From NCBI GenBank assembly GCA_050954785.1, contig JBPBQO010000191.1:1-64000 (forward strand): 64,000 bases of DNA, in the 5' to 3' direction. The position numbers and the translations under genes were made by a program. Shown in pieces: positions 8,511 through 17,121 of this stretch; position 1 is the first letter of the stretch; each line of letters starts with the position of its first letter. Source of the DNA: Lichenicola sp050954785. Its GTDB lineage: Bacteria > Pseudomonadota > Alphaproteobacteria > Acetobacterales > Acetobacteraceae. Under the pieces are notes generated by a model, which ran no database searches, had not been told where the DNA came from, and saw only the letters and a program-made list of their open reading frames with translations.

Positions 8511-9863
8511 TCAGCGGCCGGACACCCGGTAGAGCCGGTTTCTCGGATCCAGCCGGATCTGCCCTGCCTGTTCGGCCCGCGACAGCCAGGCCTGCGCTTG
8601 CGGCAGCATGAGATCGAATGCATGGGCGACGGCTTCTTGCGTATGCGGTCCGAGCGCCAGCAACGCGAGCAACTGCTCGGTGAAGGCGTCGAACAACGCC
8701 AGGCCCCGTGCTGGGGCCGGTGCCGGTACCGATGGTGCAACCAACTCGGTCGTCCTGCCCGATGGAACCAGACGCAACGGCGTCCGGACCGGGCCGGTCT
8801 CGTCGCCCGCAGGCCGGCCGCGTGTCGGCGACGGCGCCTGCGGCTCCGCGAACCCGACCAGGGTTGGACCCGGTGCCCGCGTGGATATCAATGCCGAATG
8901 ATCGAAGCTGGACGTGTCGGTGGCGAATGGCCGCGGCTCGGTGACGACAGGAGCGATGCCGGGCGCCGACAGCAACGTGCGCGGGCTGACGGTCCCGTTC
9001 GGCAGAGGGTGCGCGCCGATACGCATCAGCCGGCGTGCGTCATGGTCGGCATCGCGCACCCAGACCGGCACCCAGCTCCGTTCGAGGGCCTCGATCGCAC
9101 CGGCCCAGCGCCCGCCGTCGCGGCTGACACCGACCAGGACCGCGGCGTCCGAAAGACCGTAGATGCAGCGCTCGGCGGACAAGGACGCCGACGCGGCGAA
9201 TGCCGCCTCCGGCTCGCTGCTCGATACCAGCACCAGAGAGCCGGTCGCGTCCGTTTCGTCGGACTGCCGGCCGATCAGATTCAGCAGGCCGTCCGCCACG
9301 ACCACGATCGTATCGCCGCCGCGCGCGCGACCGACGAGCATCGCCTTGCTTTCGACGCCGCGTCCGGCCGAGACGGTGGACAGGCCGGACGTCGCGATCT
9401 GCTCGGCGAGACGCGTGGCAAAGCTGCCGGCATCGGCGGGCGCCTCGTCGCCGGCGATCAGGGCGATGCCACCCCGGTTGAGCAGCGCACGGTCGCCGAA
9501 ACCGAACAGGACCGGTGGCGCATCGCCGCGCAGGCGCCGCTTCAGGCGTTTCGGATAATCGAGGTCGACCCGTCCGATTGCCCAGATCCCGGCTTCCTGC
9601 CAGCGATCGAGACAGGCCGACAATGCCGTGCCACGGCCAAGCAGGGCAACGATCCGGCTGGTCGAAACCGCGTCGTCCCAGTCAGCCAGATGCCGGATCG
9701 GGTCGTGCAGCAGGTCTCCGGGTTGAAGCTGTCGCTTCTTGAGCCAGCCGGCGAGCCGGGTCCACTGGGTATCGTCGAGCGGGTCGTGCACGGCCGATGC
9801 CTTCGTGCCGCCGAAACGGGCAGTGAGAAGCAGCAATGCCTGCGTCTGTGGAGTGATGGACAT
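8511..9863 (-). CDS. Divergent DprA-like DNA-processing protein
   Basis: The protein has 450 residues. A Rossmann-type domain (residues about 90-290: DYPKRLKRRLRGDAPPVLFG, then SGLSTVSAGRGVESKAMLVG) aligns in order with the Smf/DprA fold. A Pro/Ala-rich linker and a C-terminal winged-helix segment (LLALLALGPHTQEAVAHAF) like the DprA WH domain follow. Canonical DprA loads RecA onto incoming ssDNA. Here the GSRxxS motif reads AGDEAPADAGS and the GxARGIDxxAH motif reads SAGRGVESKAM, so the nucleotide-contacting residues are altered. Best described as a DprA paralogue whose role is not established. Confidence 0.65.
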   Translation of the reverse strand: MSITPQTQALLLLTARFGGTKASAVHDPLDDTQWTRLAGWLKKRQLQPGDLLHDPIRHLADWDDAVSTSRIVALLGRGTALSACLDRWQEAGIWAIGRVDLDYPKRLKRRLRGDAPPVLFGFGDRALLNRGGIALIAGDEAPADAGSFATRLAEQIATSGLSTVSAGRGVESKAMLVGRARGGDTIVVVADGLLNLIGRQSDETDATGSLVLVSSSEPEAAFAASASLSAERCIYGLSDAAVLVGVSRDGGRWAGAIEALERSWVPVWVRDADHDARRLMRIGAHPLPNGTVSPRTLLSAPGIAPVVTEPRPFATDTSSFDHSALISTRAPGPTLVGFAEPQAPSPTRGRPAGDETGPVRTPLRLVPSGRTTELVAPSVPAPAPARGLALFDAFTEQLLALLALGPHTQEAVAHAFDLMLPQAQAWLSRAEQAGQIRLDPRNRLYRVSGR

Positions 9864-9936
9864 TTTGTCCTCATGTGAACCGGCGGCCGGGTGTTCGGCT
9901 CTCGACCGTCAGGTGCTTCTATCCGCTATGAGCGGG

Positions 9937-10221
9937 TCATCGCGTCGAGGCCAGCACGTGGAGGACCGGCGGCGGCAGGTCGATGACCGGCGGCGTGATC
10001 AGGGTCGGCACTGCCAGCGCGGGTGTGCTTCCGGCCTTCGGAGCAGCAGCCGGACCATGCACCACATCGACCGGCACCAGGGTTGGCCATGGCAGGGCGG
10101 CGACATGGACCGGATGATGCAGATCCGCCCAGGCCGGACGATACGCCGTCGCCAGGTGACGCAGCGCCAGATACAGCGCGACCTGGGCCAGGATGGCAAC
10201 GATCACGCCGAGAAGGCGCAC
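9937..10221 (-). CDS. Small single-pass membrane protein, unknown function
   Basis: The frame is open from inside asd to the stop at 9937. The C-terminal part looks real: a transmembrane helix (RLLGVIVAILAQVALYLAL) followed by a Pro/Ala/Val-rich periplasmic-type tail. No ATG is available. The GTG at 10221 gives 94 residues; upstream in-frame sequence (FYVWRPGAEPPRPPRAPF) looks protein-like, so a non-canonical or more distal start is possible. It lies directly downstream of asd on the same strand. Not recognised as a family. Confidence 0.4.
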   Translation of the reverse strand: MRLLGVIVAILAQVALYLALRHLATAYRPAWADLHHPVHVAALPWPTLVPVDVVHGPAAAPKAGSTPALAVPTLITPPVIDLPPPVLHVLASTR

Positions 10222-10322
10222 GAACGGTGCGCGCGGCGGCCGCGGCGGCTCGGCACCCGGCCGCCAGACATAGAACGGCTCCGGCGGGCGCCTTGCCAGT
10301 CCGAGTCGGGAGAGAAGCGGGC

Positions 10323-11354
10323 TCAGGCGGCCTTCTTCGCCAGCAGGTCGAGGGCGATCAACGCCTCGGCGATCTGCACGGCATTCAGGGCCGCGCCCTT
10401 GCGAAGGTTGTCGGACACACACCAGAACGCCAGCCCGTTCGGCACGGTCGGGTCGATGCGCAGCCGGCTGACATAGACCGCGTCCTCGCCGGCGCAATCG
10501 ATCGGCGTGACGTAGCCGCCATCCTCGCGATGGTCGTGCAGCACCACCCCGGGCGCATCGCGCAGGAGCTGGCGGGCGCGTTCGAGATCCACCTTCTCCT
10601 CGAATTCGACCACGATCGATTCCGCATGGCCGATGAACACCGGCACCCGCACGCAGGTGGCGATCACCGCGATGTCGGGATCGAGGATCTTGCGTGTCTC
10701 GACCGCCATCTTCCACTCCTCCTTGGTCGCGCCATCGTCCATGAAGCGATCGATGTGCGGGATCACGTTGAAGGCGATCTGCTTGGTGAACTGCTCCGAG
10801 GTCGGCGGATCGCCGACGAAGCTGCCCTTGGACTGCACGAACAGCTCGTCCATGCCTTCCTTGCCGGCGCCGGACACGGCCTGATAGGTCGAGACCACCA
10901 CCCGCTTGGCGGTGAACTCGTCGTGCAGCGGCTTCAGCGCCACCACCATCTGGATCGTCGAGCAGTTCGGGTTGGCGATGATGCGGCGCTTGGTGAAGCG
11001 CTTCAGTGCGTCGACGTTCACCTCCGGCACCACTAGCGGCACGTCGTGGTCCATGCGGAACTGGCTGGTGTTGTCGATCACGATGCAGCCGGCAGCGGCG
11101 GCACGCGGCGCATGCACCGCCGAGATCGCCGCGCCAGGGCTGAACAGGGCGATGTCCCAGCCATTGAAATCGAACGTCTCGAGGTTCTGCACCTTGAGCA
11201 CGCGCTTCTCGCCGAACGAGATCTCGTGTCCGACCGAACGGTGCGACGCGAGGATGGCGATCTCGTCGACCGGGAAATCGCGCTCGGCGAGAGTCTTGAT
11301 AATTTCGCGCCCGACTGCTCCGGTGGCTCCAACGACAGCGACGCGATAACCCAT
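10323..11354 (-). CDS. asd: Aspartate-semialdehyde dehydrogenase
   Basis: The protein has 343 residues from MGYRVAVVGATGAVGREI, which places the NADP loop GATGAVG at the N-terminus; the open frame upstream of it is not protein-like. The catalytic cysteine is in NPNCSTIQMV and the active-site histidine in the conserved region near VPVFIGHAES. It reduces aspartyl phosphate to the semialdehyde for Lys, Thr, Met and diaminopimelate synthesis. Confidence 0.96.
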   Translation of the reverse strand: MGYRVAVVGATGAVGREIIKTLAERDFPVDEIAILASHRSVGHEISFGEKRVLKVQNLETFDFNGWDIALFSPGAAISAVHAPRAAAAGCIVIDNTSQFRMDHDVPLVVPEVNVDALKRFTKRRIIANPNCSTIQMVVALKPLHDEFTAKRVVVSTYQAVSGAGKEGMDELFVQSKGSFVGDPPTSEQFTKQIAFNVIPHIDRFMDDGATKEEWKMAVETRKILDPDIAVIATCVRVPVFIGHAESIVVEFEEKVDLERARQLLRDAPGVVLHDHREDGGYVTPIDCAGEDAVYVSRLRIDPTVPNGLAFWCVSDNLRKGAALNAVQIAEALIALDLLAKKAA

Positions 11355-11584
11355 GGTCCTGGTCCTTGGCTCCTCGGGCGAGCAGGCTCCGAGGTCGGTT
11401 CCGGCCGGCGAGGCGATGTGGGAGAAGGGTCTGCTAGCGCGTCGGGGCGGTATCGCGCAACAAGTGAGCGAGCAGCCGAGCCCTGCGCCGTATTGATGTG
11501 GGTTTCGGTCGCGAAGGAACCACGTCTTTCGAGGCGGCGTTTGGGCCACGACTTGAATTCGAACCAGTCGGGGGACTGCGCTGA

Positions 11585-13804
11585 ATGGCGGATGCGCCTG
11601 GAGAACCGGGGCAGCCGCCACGTTGGCAGCCGATCGGCAAGAACGGGATCGGCCGCAGCCTGACCGATGATTCGCGCGTGTGGTTCACGCTCGGCAACGG
11701 CATCCTGAACGAGATCGCCTATCCACGAATCGAACAGACCGCGGTGCGCGACTTCGGCCTGATCGTCACCGACGGAGAAACATTGTTCGCCGAGGAGCGG
11801 CGCGACTGCACGACCGCGATCGAGCCGGTCCGGGCAGGCGTTCCCGCCTATCGGCTGACCGGCACCCATGATGGCGGCCGGTTCCGGCTGCACAAGCGGA
11901 TCATCGCCGATCCGCGCCGTCCGGCGGTGCTGCAGCATGTGCGGCTCGAGGACCTCGCACCCTCGGACGCTGCGTCCGGGCGCCCCCTGCGCCTGCATGC
12001 GCTGCTGGCGCCGCACCTGGTCAATGTCACCGGCATGGGAACGGCCTGGGTCGGCGACTACAAGGGCCAGGCCATGCTGTTCGCCGAGGCCCAGGGTACC
12101 GCGGTGGCACTGGCGGCCAGTTGTGGCTGGCGGGCCCGGTCGGCGGGCTATGCCGGCATCAGCGACGGCTGGCAGGATCTGTCGCGGCATCGCCGGATGA
12201 CCTGGGAATATGAGCGCGCGATCAACGGCAACGTCGCCCTGACCGGCGAACTCGATCTCGACGAGGATCGACCCGAGCTGGTGATCTCGCTGGCATTCGG
12301 CCGGATCTGGACCGAGGCCGCGATGCGCGCACGGGCCGGCTTGCTCGAGCCGTTCGATGCGCTCGAAGCCGAATACGTCGCCGGCTGGAGTGGCTGGCTC
12401 GGGAAAACCCGCCCGGTCGCCGACGTGCGGCTGGATGCCTACCATACCAGCCTGATGGTGATCCGTACCCACGAATGCCCGTCCGTGGCCGGTGCGCGAA
12501 TCGCCAGTCTCGGGGTGCCGTGGGCGGCGCTACAGAGCAACGACTATCCGGCTGCATGCCATCTTGTCCGGGCACGCGACGTGGTCGCGGCGGCCACCGC
12601 GCTGCTGGCCTCGGGCGACAGCAGCTCGATGATGGCGTCACTCAACTATCTGCATACGGTCCAGGAGCCGGACGGGCACTGGCCGCAGAACTTCTGGCTC
12701 GATGGCATGTCGGCCTGGCAGGGCACCCAGCTCGACGAAACGGCGCAGCCGGTACTGCTGGCCGACCTGGCCTGGCGGCACGGCGTGCTGGACGAGGACG
12801 GATTCAGGCAGGTCTGGCCGATGGTCAGGGCGGCTGCTCTGGCGCTGGCCCGGCACGACCCGATGGACGGGCAGGATCGCTGGGGTCGCTTCGACGGGCT
12901 CAAGCTGCATACGCTCGGCGCCGAGATCGCGGCGCTGCTGATCGGGTCGGGATGGGCGGCCCATGCGGGTGAGCCGGACCTGCATGGCTTTCTGCTCGAC
13001 ACCGCCGATGCCGTGCACGAACTGCTGTCGGCGCTGCTCGACGAGCCCGGCTCGCCTGCATCGGCGGAAGCTCCGGAAGCCGATCCGGACATCATCTCGC
13101 TGGTGCTGTTCGGTCTCATGACCGTCGATGATCCACGTCTGGCGCGGGCGCTCGACACGATCGATGCGAGCCTGAAGGTCGAGTTGCCCGGCGGTCCTGC
13201 CTGGTGCCGGCGCGGCGACGAGGGATTGCCGCCCCGGCCGGTGCTGACCGCGGAGCGCGCTCTTCTGGCGGTCGAGGCTGGACGTATGGACGAGGCGGAC
13301 CTGCTCGTCCGAAGCCTGCAGGCCTGTGCCGGCGAGGGCGGCATGCTGCCCGAGCGGGTGGATAACGAGAACGGCCGGGGCGGGATGGTGATGCCGCATC
13401 TCTGGACCCACTCCAAGCACGTCAAGCTGCTCCGCTCGATCGATGACGCCCAGGATTTCAACCGGCTGGTGCAGGTTCAGCAGCGTTACGCCGGGAAAAC
13501 CGTGCTTGCCTCGCGGATCGTGCGCTGGCGGTACGACCACGAGTTGCGCGAAATGCCGCAAGGGCGTGTGCTGCGTGTCGAGCTGCCGGTGGCGGCCGAC
13601 CTGCATTGGAGCGACGATGGCTGGGTCAGGATCCAGGACACGCCGGTTGTGGAAATCGGTCCAGGAATATTCGTGGCCGAACTACCGACAGCCGGGCTCC
13701 CGATCGGCAGCATGGTCGTGTTCACCTGGCGTGAACGTGGCAGCGGCGCCTGGCTCGGTATCGATCACCACATCGCGGTGGTGACCCCGATCAGCGATTC
13801 GTAG
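11585..13804 (+). CDS. GH15 (glucodextranase/glucoamylase-type) protein lacking catalytic glutamates
   Basis: The protein has 739 residues. An N-terminal glucodextranase-N beta domain (WFTLGNGILNEIAYPR, WVGDYKGQAMLFA, SDGWQDL) is followed by the (alpha/alpha)6 GH15 barrel (IASLGVPW, PDGHWPQNFWLDG, QLDETAQPVLLADL). Family members hydrolyse terminal glucose from alpha-glucans using two glutamates. Here the acid motif RWEE reads RWGR (433-435 WGR), the base motif WAHAEYIKLLRS reads WTHSKHVKLLRS (K611), and HLVWPRD reads HLVRARD (326-332). An aromatic loop near residue 545 is shortened. It is probably a pseudoenzyme. It starts 230 bases from divergent asd and precedes zwf by 54 bases, so it is likely cotranscribed with zwf. 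Confidence 0.85.
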   Translation: MADAPGEPGQPPRWQPIGKNGIGRSLTDDSRVWFTLGNGILNEIAYPRIEQTAVRDFGLIVTDGETLFAEERRDCTTAIEPVRAGVPAYRLTGTHDGGRFRLHKRIIADPRRPAVLQHVRLEDLAPSDAASGRPLRLHALLAPHLVNVTGMGTAWVGDYKGQAMLFAEAQGTAVALAASCGWRARSAGYAGISDGWQDLSRHRRMTWEYERAINGNVALTGELDLDEDRPELVISLAFGRIWTEAAMRARAGLLEPFDALEAEYVAGWSGWLGKTRPVADVRLDAYHTSLMVIRTHECPSVAGARIASLGVPWAALQSNDYPAACHLVRARDVVAAATALLASGDSSSMMASLNYLHTVQEPDGHWPQNFWLDGMSAWQGTQLDETAQPVLLADLAWRHGVLDEDGFRQVWPMVRAAALALARHDPMDGQDRWGRFDGLKLHTLGAEIAALLIGSGWAAHAGEPDLHGFLLDTADAVHELLSALLDEPGSPASAEAPEADPDIISLVLFGLMTVDDPRLARALDTIDASLKVELPGGPAWCRRGDEGLPPRPVLTAERALLAVEAGRMDEADLLVRSLQACAGEGGMLPERVDNENGRGGMVMPHLWTHSKHVKLLRSIDDAQDFNRLVQVQQRYAGKTVLASRIVRWRYDHELREMPQGRVLRVELPVAADLHWSDDGWVRIQDTPVVEIGPGIFVAELPTAGLPIGSMVVFTWRERGSGAWLGIDHHIAVVTPISDS

Positions 13805-13858
13805 CGCGCTCTCGCCGGATAATACGAATTTTCAACCCACGCATGAGGAGCCTCCCCC

Positions 13859-15403
13859 ATGGATCCAGTCGGAGAAGTATCGTCGCTAGCCAAGGCAAAA
13901 GAGAAGCTGGCGGCGCCGGCAAGCGCCAAGGCGCCTCCCTGCACCCTGGTGATTTTCGGCGCGCATGGCGACCTGACAAAGCGGCTGCTCATGCCTGCTC
14001 TCTACAATCTGACCGGCGCCGGTCAGCTCGATGACGGGTTCAAGGTCATCGGCGTCGATCGTATCGAGGGTTCCGACCAGTCCTGGCGGGACGAGCTCGG
14101 CAAGACCATGCAGGAATTCACCACCGACCCGAGCGCCGAGTTCTACACGCCCGAAATCAACAAGGGATGGTGGGACGGGCTGACCTCGCGCTTCGAGTAT
14201 ATGCAGGCCGACTTCACCAACCTCGATCAGCTCGGTCAGCTGAAGCAGAAGGTTACCGGAAACGCCGTGTTCTACCTCGCGGTAGCCGGGCGCTTCTTCG
14301 GAACCATCGTGGAAAACCTTGGCAAGGTCGGCCTGGTGGCCCAGGCGGACAACGCGTTCCGCCGCGTGGTGATCGAGAAGCCGTTCGGTTCGGACCTGGA
14401 GAGCGCCAGGGAGCTGAACGCACGCATCCTCAAGGTGCTCGAAGAAAGCCAGATCTATCGGATCGATCATTTCCTCGGCAAGGAGACGGTCCAGAACATT
14501 CTGGCCATGCGCTTCGGCAACGGCGTGTTCGAGCCGCTATGGCGCCGCGAGTACGTCGACAGCGTGCAGATCACTGCCTGCGAGACGGTCGGGGTGGAGG
14601 GACGCGGCGCGTTCTACGAGCCGACCGGCGCGCTGCGCGACATGATCCCGAACCACCTGTTCCAGTTGCTGGCGATGGTGGCGATGGAGCCGCCGAACTC
14701 GTTCTCGGCCGAGACCGTGCGAACCGCTAAGGAGCAGTTGTTCGAGGCGATCCGGACAGTCGTGCCGGAAAACGCCGTTCGCGGGCAGTACACGGCCGGC
14801 AAGGTTCAGGGCAAGGACGTGCTGGCGTATCGCGACAGCCCGGGCGTTGCCAAGGACAGCAACACCGAAACCTACGTGGCGCTGAAGCTCGACATCGACA
14901 ATTGGCGCTGGTCAGGCGTGCCGTTCTACATGCGCACCGGCAAATCGCTGACCGGTCGCCTCACCGAAGTCGTAGTGCATTTCAAGCAGGCACCGTTCGC
15001 GATGTTCCAGGACACGCCGGTGGACAAGCTGTCCCCCAACAACCTGACGTTGAACATCCAGCCGACCCAGGGCGTCACCTTGGGGATCAGTGCGAAAATC
15101 CCAGGCCCGAAGATGGACCTCGGCGGCGTGGAGATGAAGTTCCGCTACGAAGACGCGTTCAAGCTGACCCCGAACGTCGGCTACGAAACGCTGCTCTACG
15201 ATTGCCTGATCGGCGACGAGACGCTGTTCCAGCGCGCCGACAACATCGAGGCTGCCTGGCGGGTGGTCGATCCGGCCCTGAAGGCATGGGCAGCGGATAC
15301 TTCGGGACCAGAGCTTTATGAAGCCGGAACGACAGGACCCAAGGGTGCCGATGACTTGCTGGCCAAAGACGGACGCGCCTGGATGCCCCTGAACCGCGAC
15401 TAG
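13859..15403 (+). CDS. zwf: Glucose-6-phosphate 1-dehydrogenase
   Basis: The protein has 514 residues. The coenzyme loop FGAHGDLTKRLLMPALYNL lies near residue 31 and the active site RIDHFLGKETVQN near 200. It oxidises glucose-6-phosphate to 6-phosphogluconolactone, making NAD(P)H and opening the oxidative pentose phosphate and Entner-Doudoroff routes. A GAGG Shine-Dalgarno lies about ten bases before the ATG. It shares the direction of, and a short gap with, the GH15-like gene. Confidence 0.97.
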   Translation: MDPVGEVSSLAKAKEKLAAPASAKAPPCTLVIFGAHGDLTKRLLMPALYNLTGAGQLDDGFKVIGVDRIEGSDQSWRDELGKTMQEFTTDPSAEFYTPEINKGWWDGLTSRFEYMQADFTNLDQLGQLKQKVTGNAVFYLAVAGRFFGTIVENLGKVGLVAQADNAFRRVVIEKPFGSDLESARELNARILKVLEESQIYRIDHFLGKETVQNILAMRFGNGVFEPLWRREYVDSVQITACETVGVEGRGAFYEPTGALRDMIPNHLFQLLAMVAMEPPNSFSAETVRTAKEQLFEAIRTVVPENAVRGQYTAGKVQGKDVLAYRDSPGVAKDSNTETYVALKLDIDNWRWSGVPFYMRTGKSLTGRLTEVVVHFKQAPFAMFQDTPVDKLSPNNLTLNIQPTQGVTLGISAKIPGPKMDLGGVEMKFRYEDAFKLTPNVGYETLLYDCLIGDETLFQRADNIEAAWRVVDPALKAWAADTSGPELYEAGTTGPKGADDLLAKDGRAWMPLNRD

Positions 15404-15409
15404 AGCTTT

Positions 15410-15431
15410 TTCCGATCGAAGCAGATCGGAA
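15410..15431. repeat. Hairpin repeat TTCCGATC-N6-GATCGGAA after zwf
   Basis: A perfect 8-bp stem with loop GAAGCA begins seven bases after the zwf stop codon starts. Read on the minus strand it closely matches 62121-62141, so it is a dispersed element as well as a possible 3-prime end structure for zwf mRNA. There is no T tract after the stem. Confidence 0.7.
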
Positions 15432-15551
15432 GAAACCCCCAGATCTTTGTTTTGGCGGGCATCTTTATCCGATCGAGAAAGCAAGAACACGCTTTTACAA
15501 GCTCGGTCGGGATCATTCGAGATCCCGGCCGGGTCTTCCCGGTATTCTGGC

Positions 15552-17111
15552 TCAAGGCGACACGGTCGGGCGCGGTGCCTGCCGTAGCAGGGTCAAGCCG
15601 ACGACGCAGACGGCCATCGATATCCCGATGATCATGAACGCATCGGAAAACGACATCACCGTCGCCTGCTGCCTGACCTGTTCGGCAATCGCTGCCAGTG
15701 CCCGGTGATGCGCAAGCACCGGACCGAGATTGGCCTGCGCTTCCGTCAGCATGTCGACCCGCTTTTGCGTCGCCACCGCATTACGGGTGACGTGTTCGGA
15801 AATTACGGAAAAGTGGTACTGCTCCCGTCTGGCAACGATGGTCGAGATGGTGGCGATGCAGATCGAGCCGCCAAGATTGCGCAGCATGGTGAATAGCGCG
15901 GAGACGTGCGGAACCTGCTCGCGCGACAAGCCGGTCGTCGCCAACTGCGACAATGGTCCCGAGAAGAGCGGCTGACCGATGCCCCGCAGGATCTGCGGCA
16001 GAATGAGCTGGCTCATTCCCACGTTCATGCTCAGCCTGGTGTTCAAAAAGCAGCTTGCGGAGAACACGAGGATGCCGGTCAGGATGAGCAGCCGCATGTC
16101 GATCTTGCGTATCAGGAACGGGATCATCGGATACATGACGAGCTGCGGGAGGCCGGCCCACATCACGACCCAGCCGATCTGCTCGGGGTTGTAGTTGTGG
16201 ATCTGGCCGCAGAATAGCGGAATGATGAACACCGATCCGATCGACACTCCGCCCAGAATTGCCGAGATCACGCAGGCCGAACCGATCGTGGGGTTTGCGA
16301 GCAATCGTACGTCGAGAAACGGCCTCGGGGACAATATCTGCCTTGCGATAAAGCCTCCTGTGCCGATCACTGCAACCAGGGACAGCATCCGGATCGTCGG
16401 CGAGCTGAACCATTCCAGCCGCTGGCCCTCCTCGAGCACCACGGTCAGCGAGGCCAGCCCCGCCGCCATAAGCGGGATCCCGATCCAGTCGCCGCGGGCA
16501 AAATCGGACCAGCATGGTGGTTTCGGATCGAGCGCAATGAACAGCATCACCATCGTGACGATTCCAGGCACTATGTTCAGGTAGAACAGGTAGTGCCAGG
16601 AAAACTGATCGGTCAGCCAGCCGCCGAGCGACGGTCCGATTGATGGCGCAAAGGTGGAGGTGAAGCCGAACATGGCGATGCCGGTCATCTGCTGGTGCCG
16701 TGGCAACCGTGTTCGCAGAACGGTAACCGCGACCGGGATCAACACGCCGCCGGTCAGCCCCTGGCCCGCGCGGAACAGGATCATCTCGGTGAGGTCCGAG
16801 GCCTGGGCGCAGGCAAGCGAGAACAGAATGAACAGCCCGGCATTGATCATCAGGTAACGCCGCAAACCGACCACGCCACTGAGCCACGTGGTCAGCGGGA
16901 TCACGATGATTTCCGCAATCAGGTAGGAAGTGGAAATCCAGCTTCCCTCGGAACTCGACGCGCCGATCGCTCCCTCGATATTGGTCAGCGAAGCATTGGT
17001 GATCTGGATATCCAGGATTGCCATGAAGGCGCCCAGCATGGTGCTTGCCACCGCGATCCAGTCGCGGAGGGAGGCATCGGGGGCAAGCGGGTTGGCAGAC
17101 GAACTGCTCAT
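15552..17111 (-). CDS. DHA2-family multidrug efflux MFS transporter (EmrB type)
   Basis: The protein has 519 residues from MSSSSANPLAPDASLRDW. The frame is open further upstream but runs through repeats belonging to the neighbouring gene. About 14 hydrophobic helices are seen. The DHA2 signature LDIQITNASLTNIEGAIGAS lies in helix 1, and the motif-C-like region is RAGQGLTGGVLIPVAVTV. It exports hydrophobic drugs or metabolites with a periplasmic adaptor. It starts ten bases after the adaptor gene's stop; together they form an EmrAB-type pair under the divergent TetR gene. Substrate unknown. Confidence 0.92.
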   Translation of the reverse strand: MSSSSANPLAPDASLRDWIAVASTMLGAFMAILDIQITNASLTNIEGAIGASSSEGSWISTSYLIAEIIVIPLTTWLSGVVGLRRYLMINAGLFILFSLACAQASDLTEMILFRAGQGLTGGVLIPVAVTVLRTRLPRHQQMTGIAMFGFTSTFAPSIGPSLGGWLTDQFSWHYLFYLNIVPGIVTMVMLFIALDPKPPCWSDFARGDWIGIPLMAAGLASLTVVLEEGQRLEWFSSPTIRMLSLVAVIGTGGFIARQILSPRPFLDVRLLANPTIGSACVISAILGGVSIGSVFIIPLFCGQIHNYNPEQIGWVVMWAGLPQLVMYPMIPFLIRKIDMRLLILTGILVFSASCFLNTRLSMNVGMSQLILPQILRGIGQPLFSGPLSQLATTGLSREQVPHVSALFTMLRNLGGSICIATISTIVARREQYHFSVISEHVTRNAVATQKRVDMLTEAQANLGPVLAHHRALAAIAEQVRQQATVMSFSDAFMIIGISMAVCVVGLTLLRQAPRPTVSP

Positions 17112-17121
17112 GCGCCCGCAA

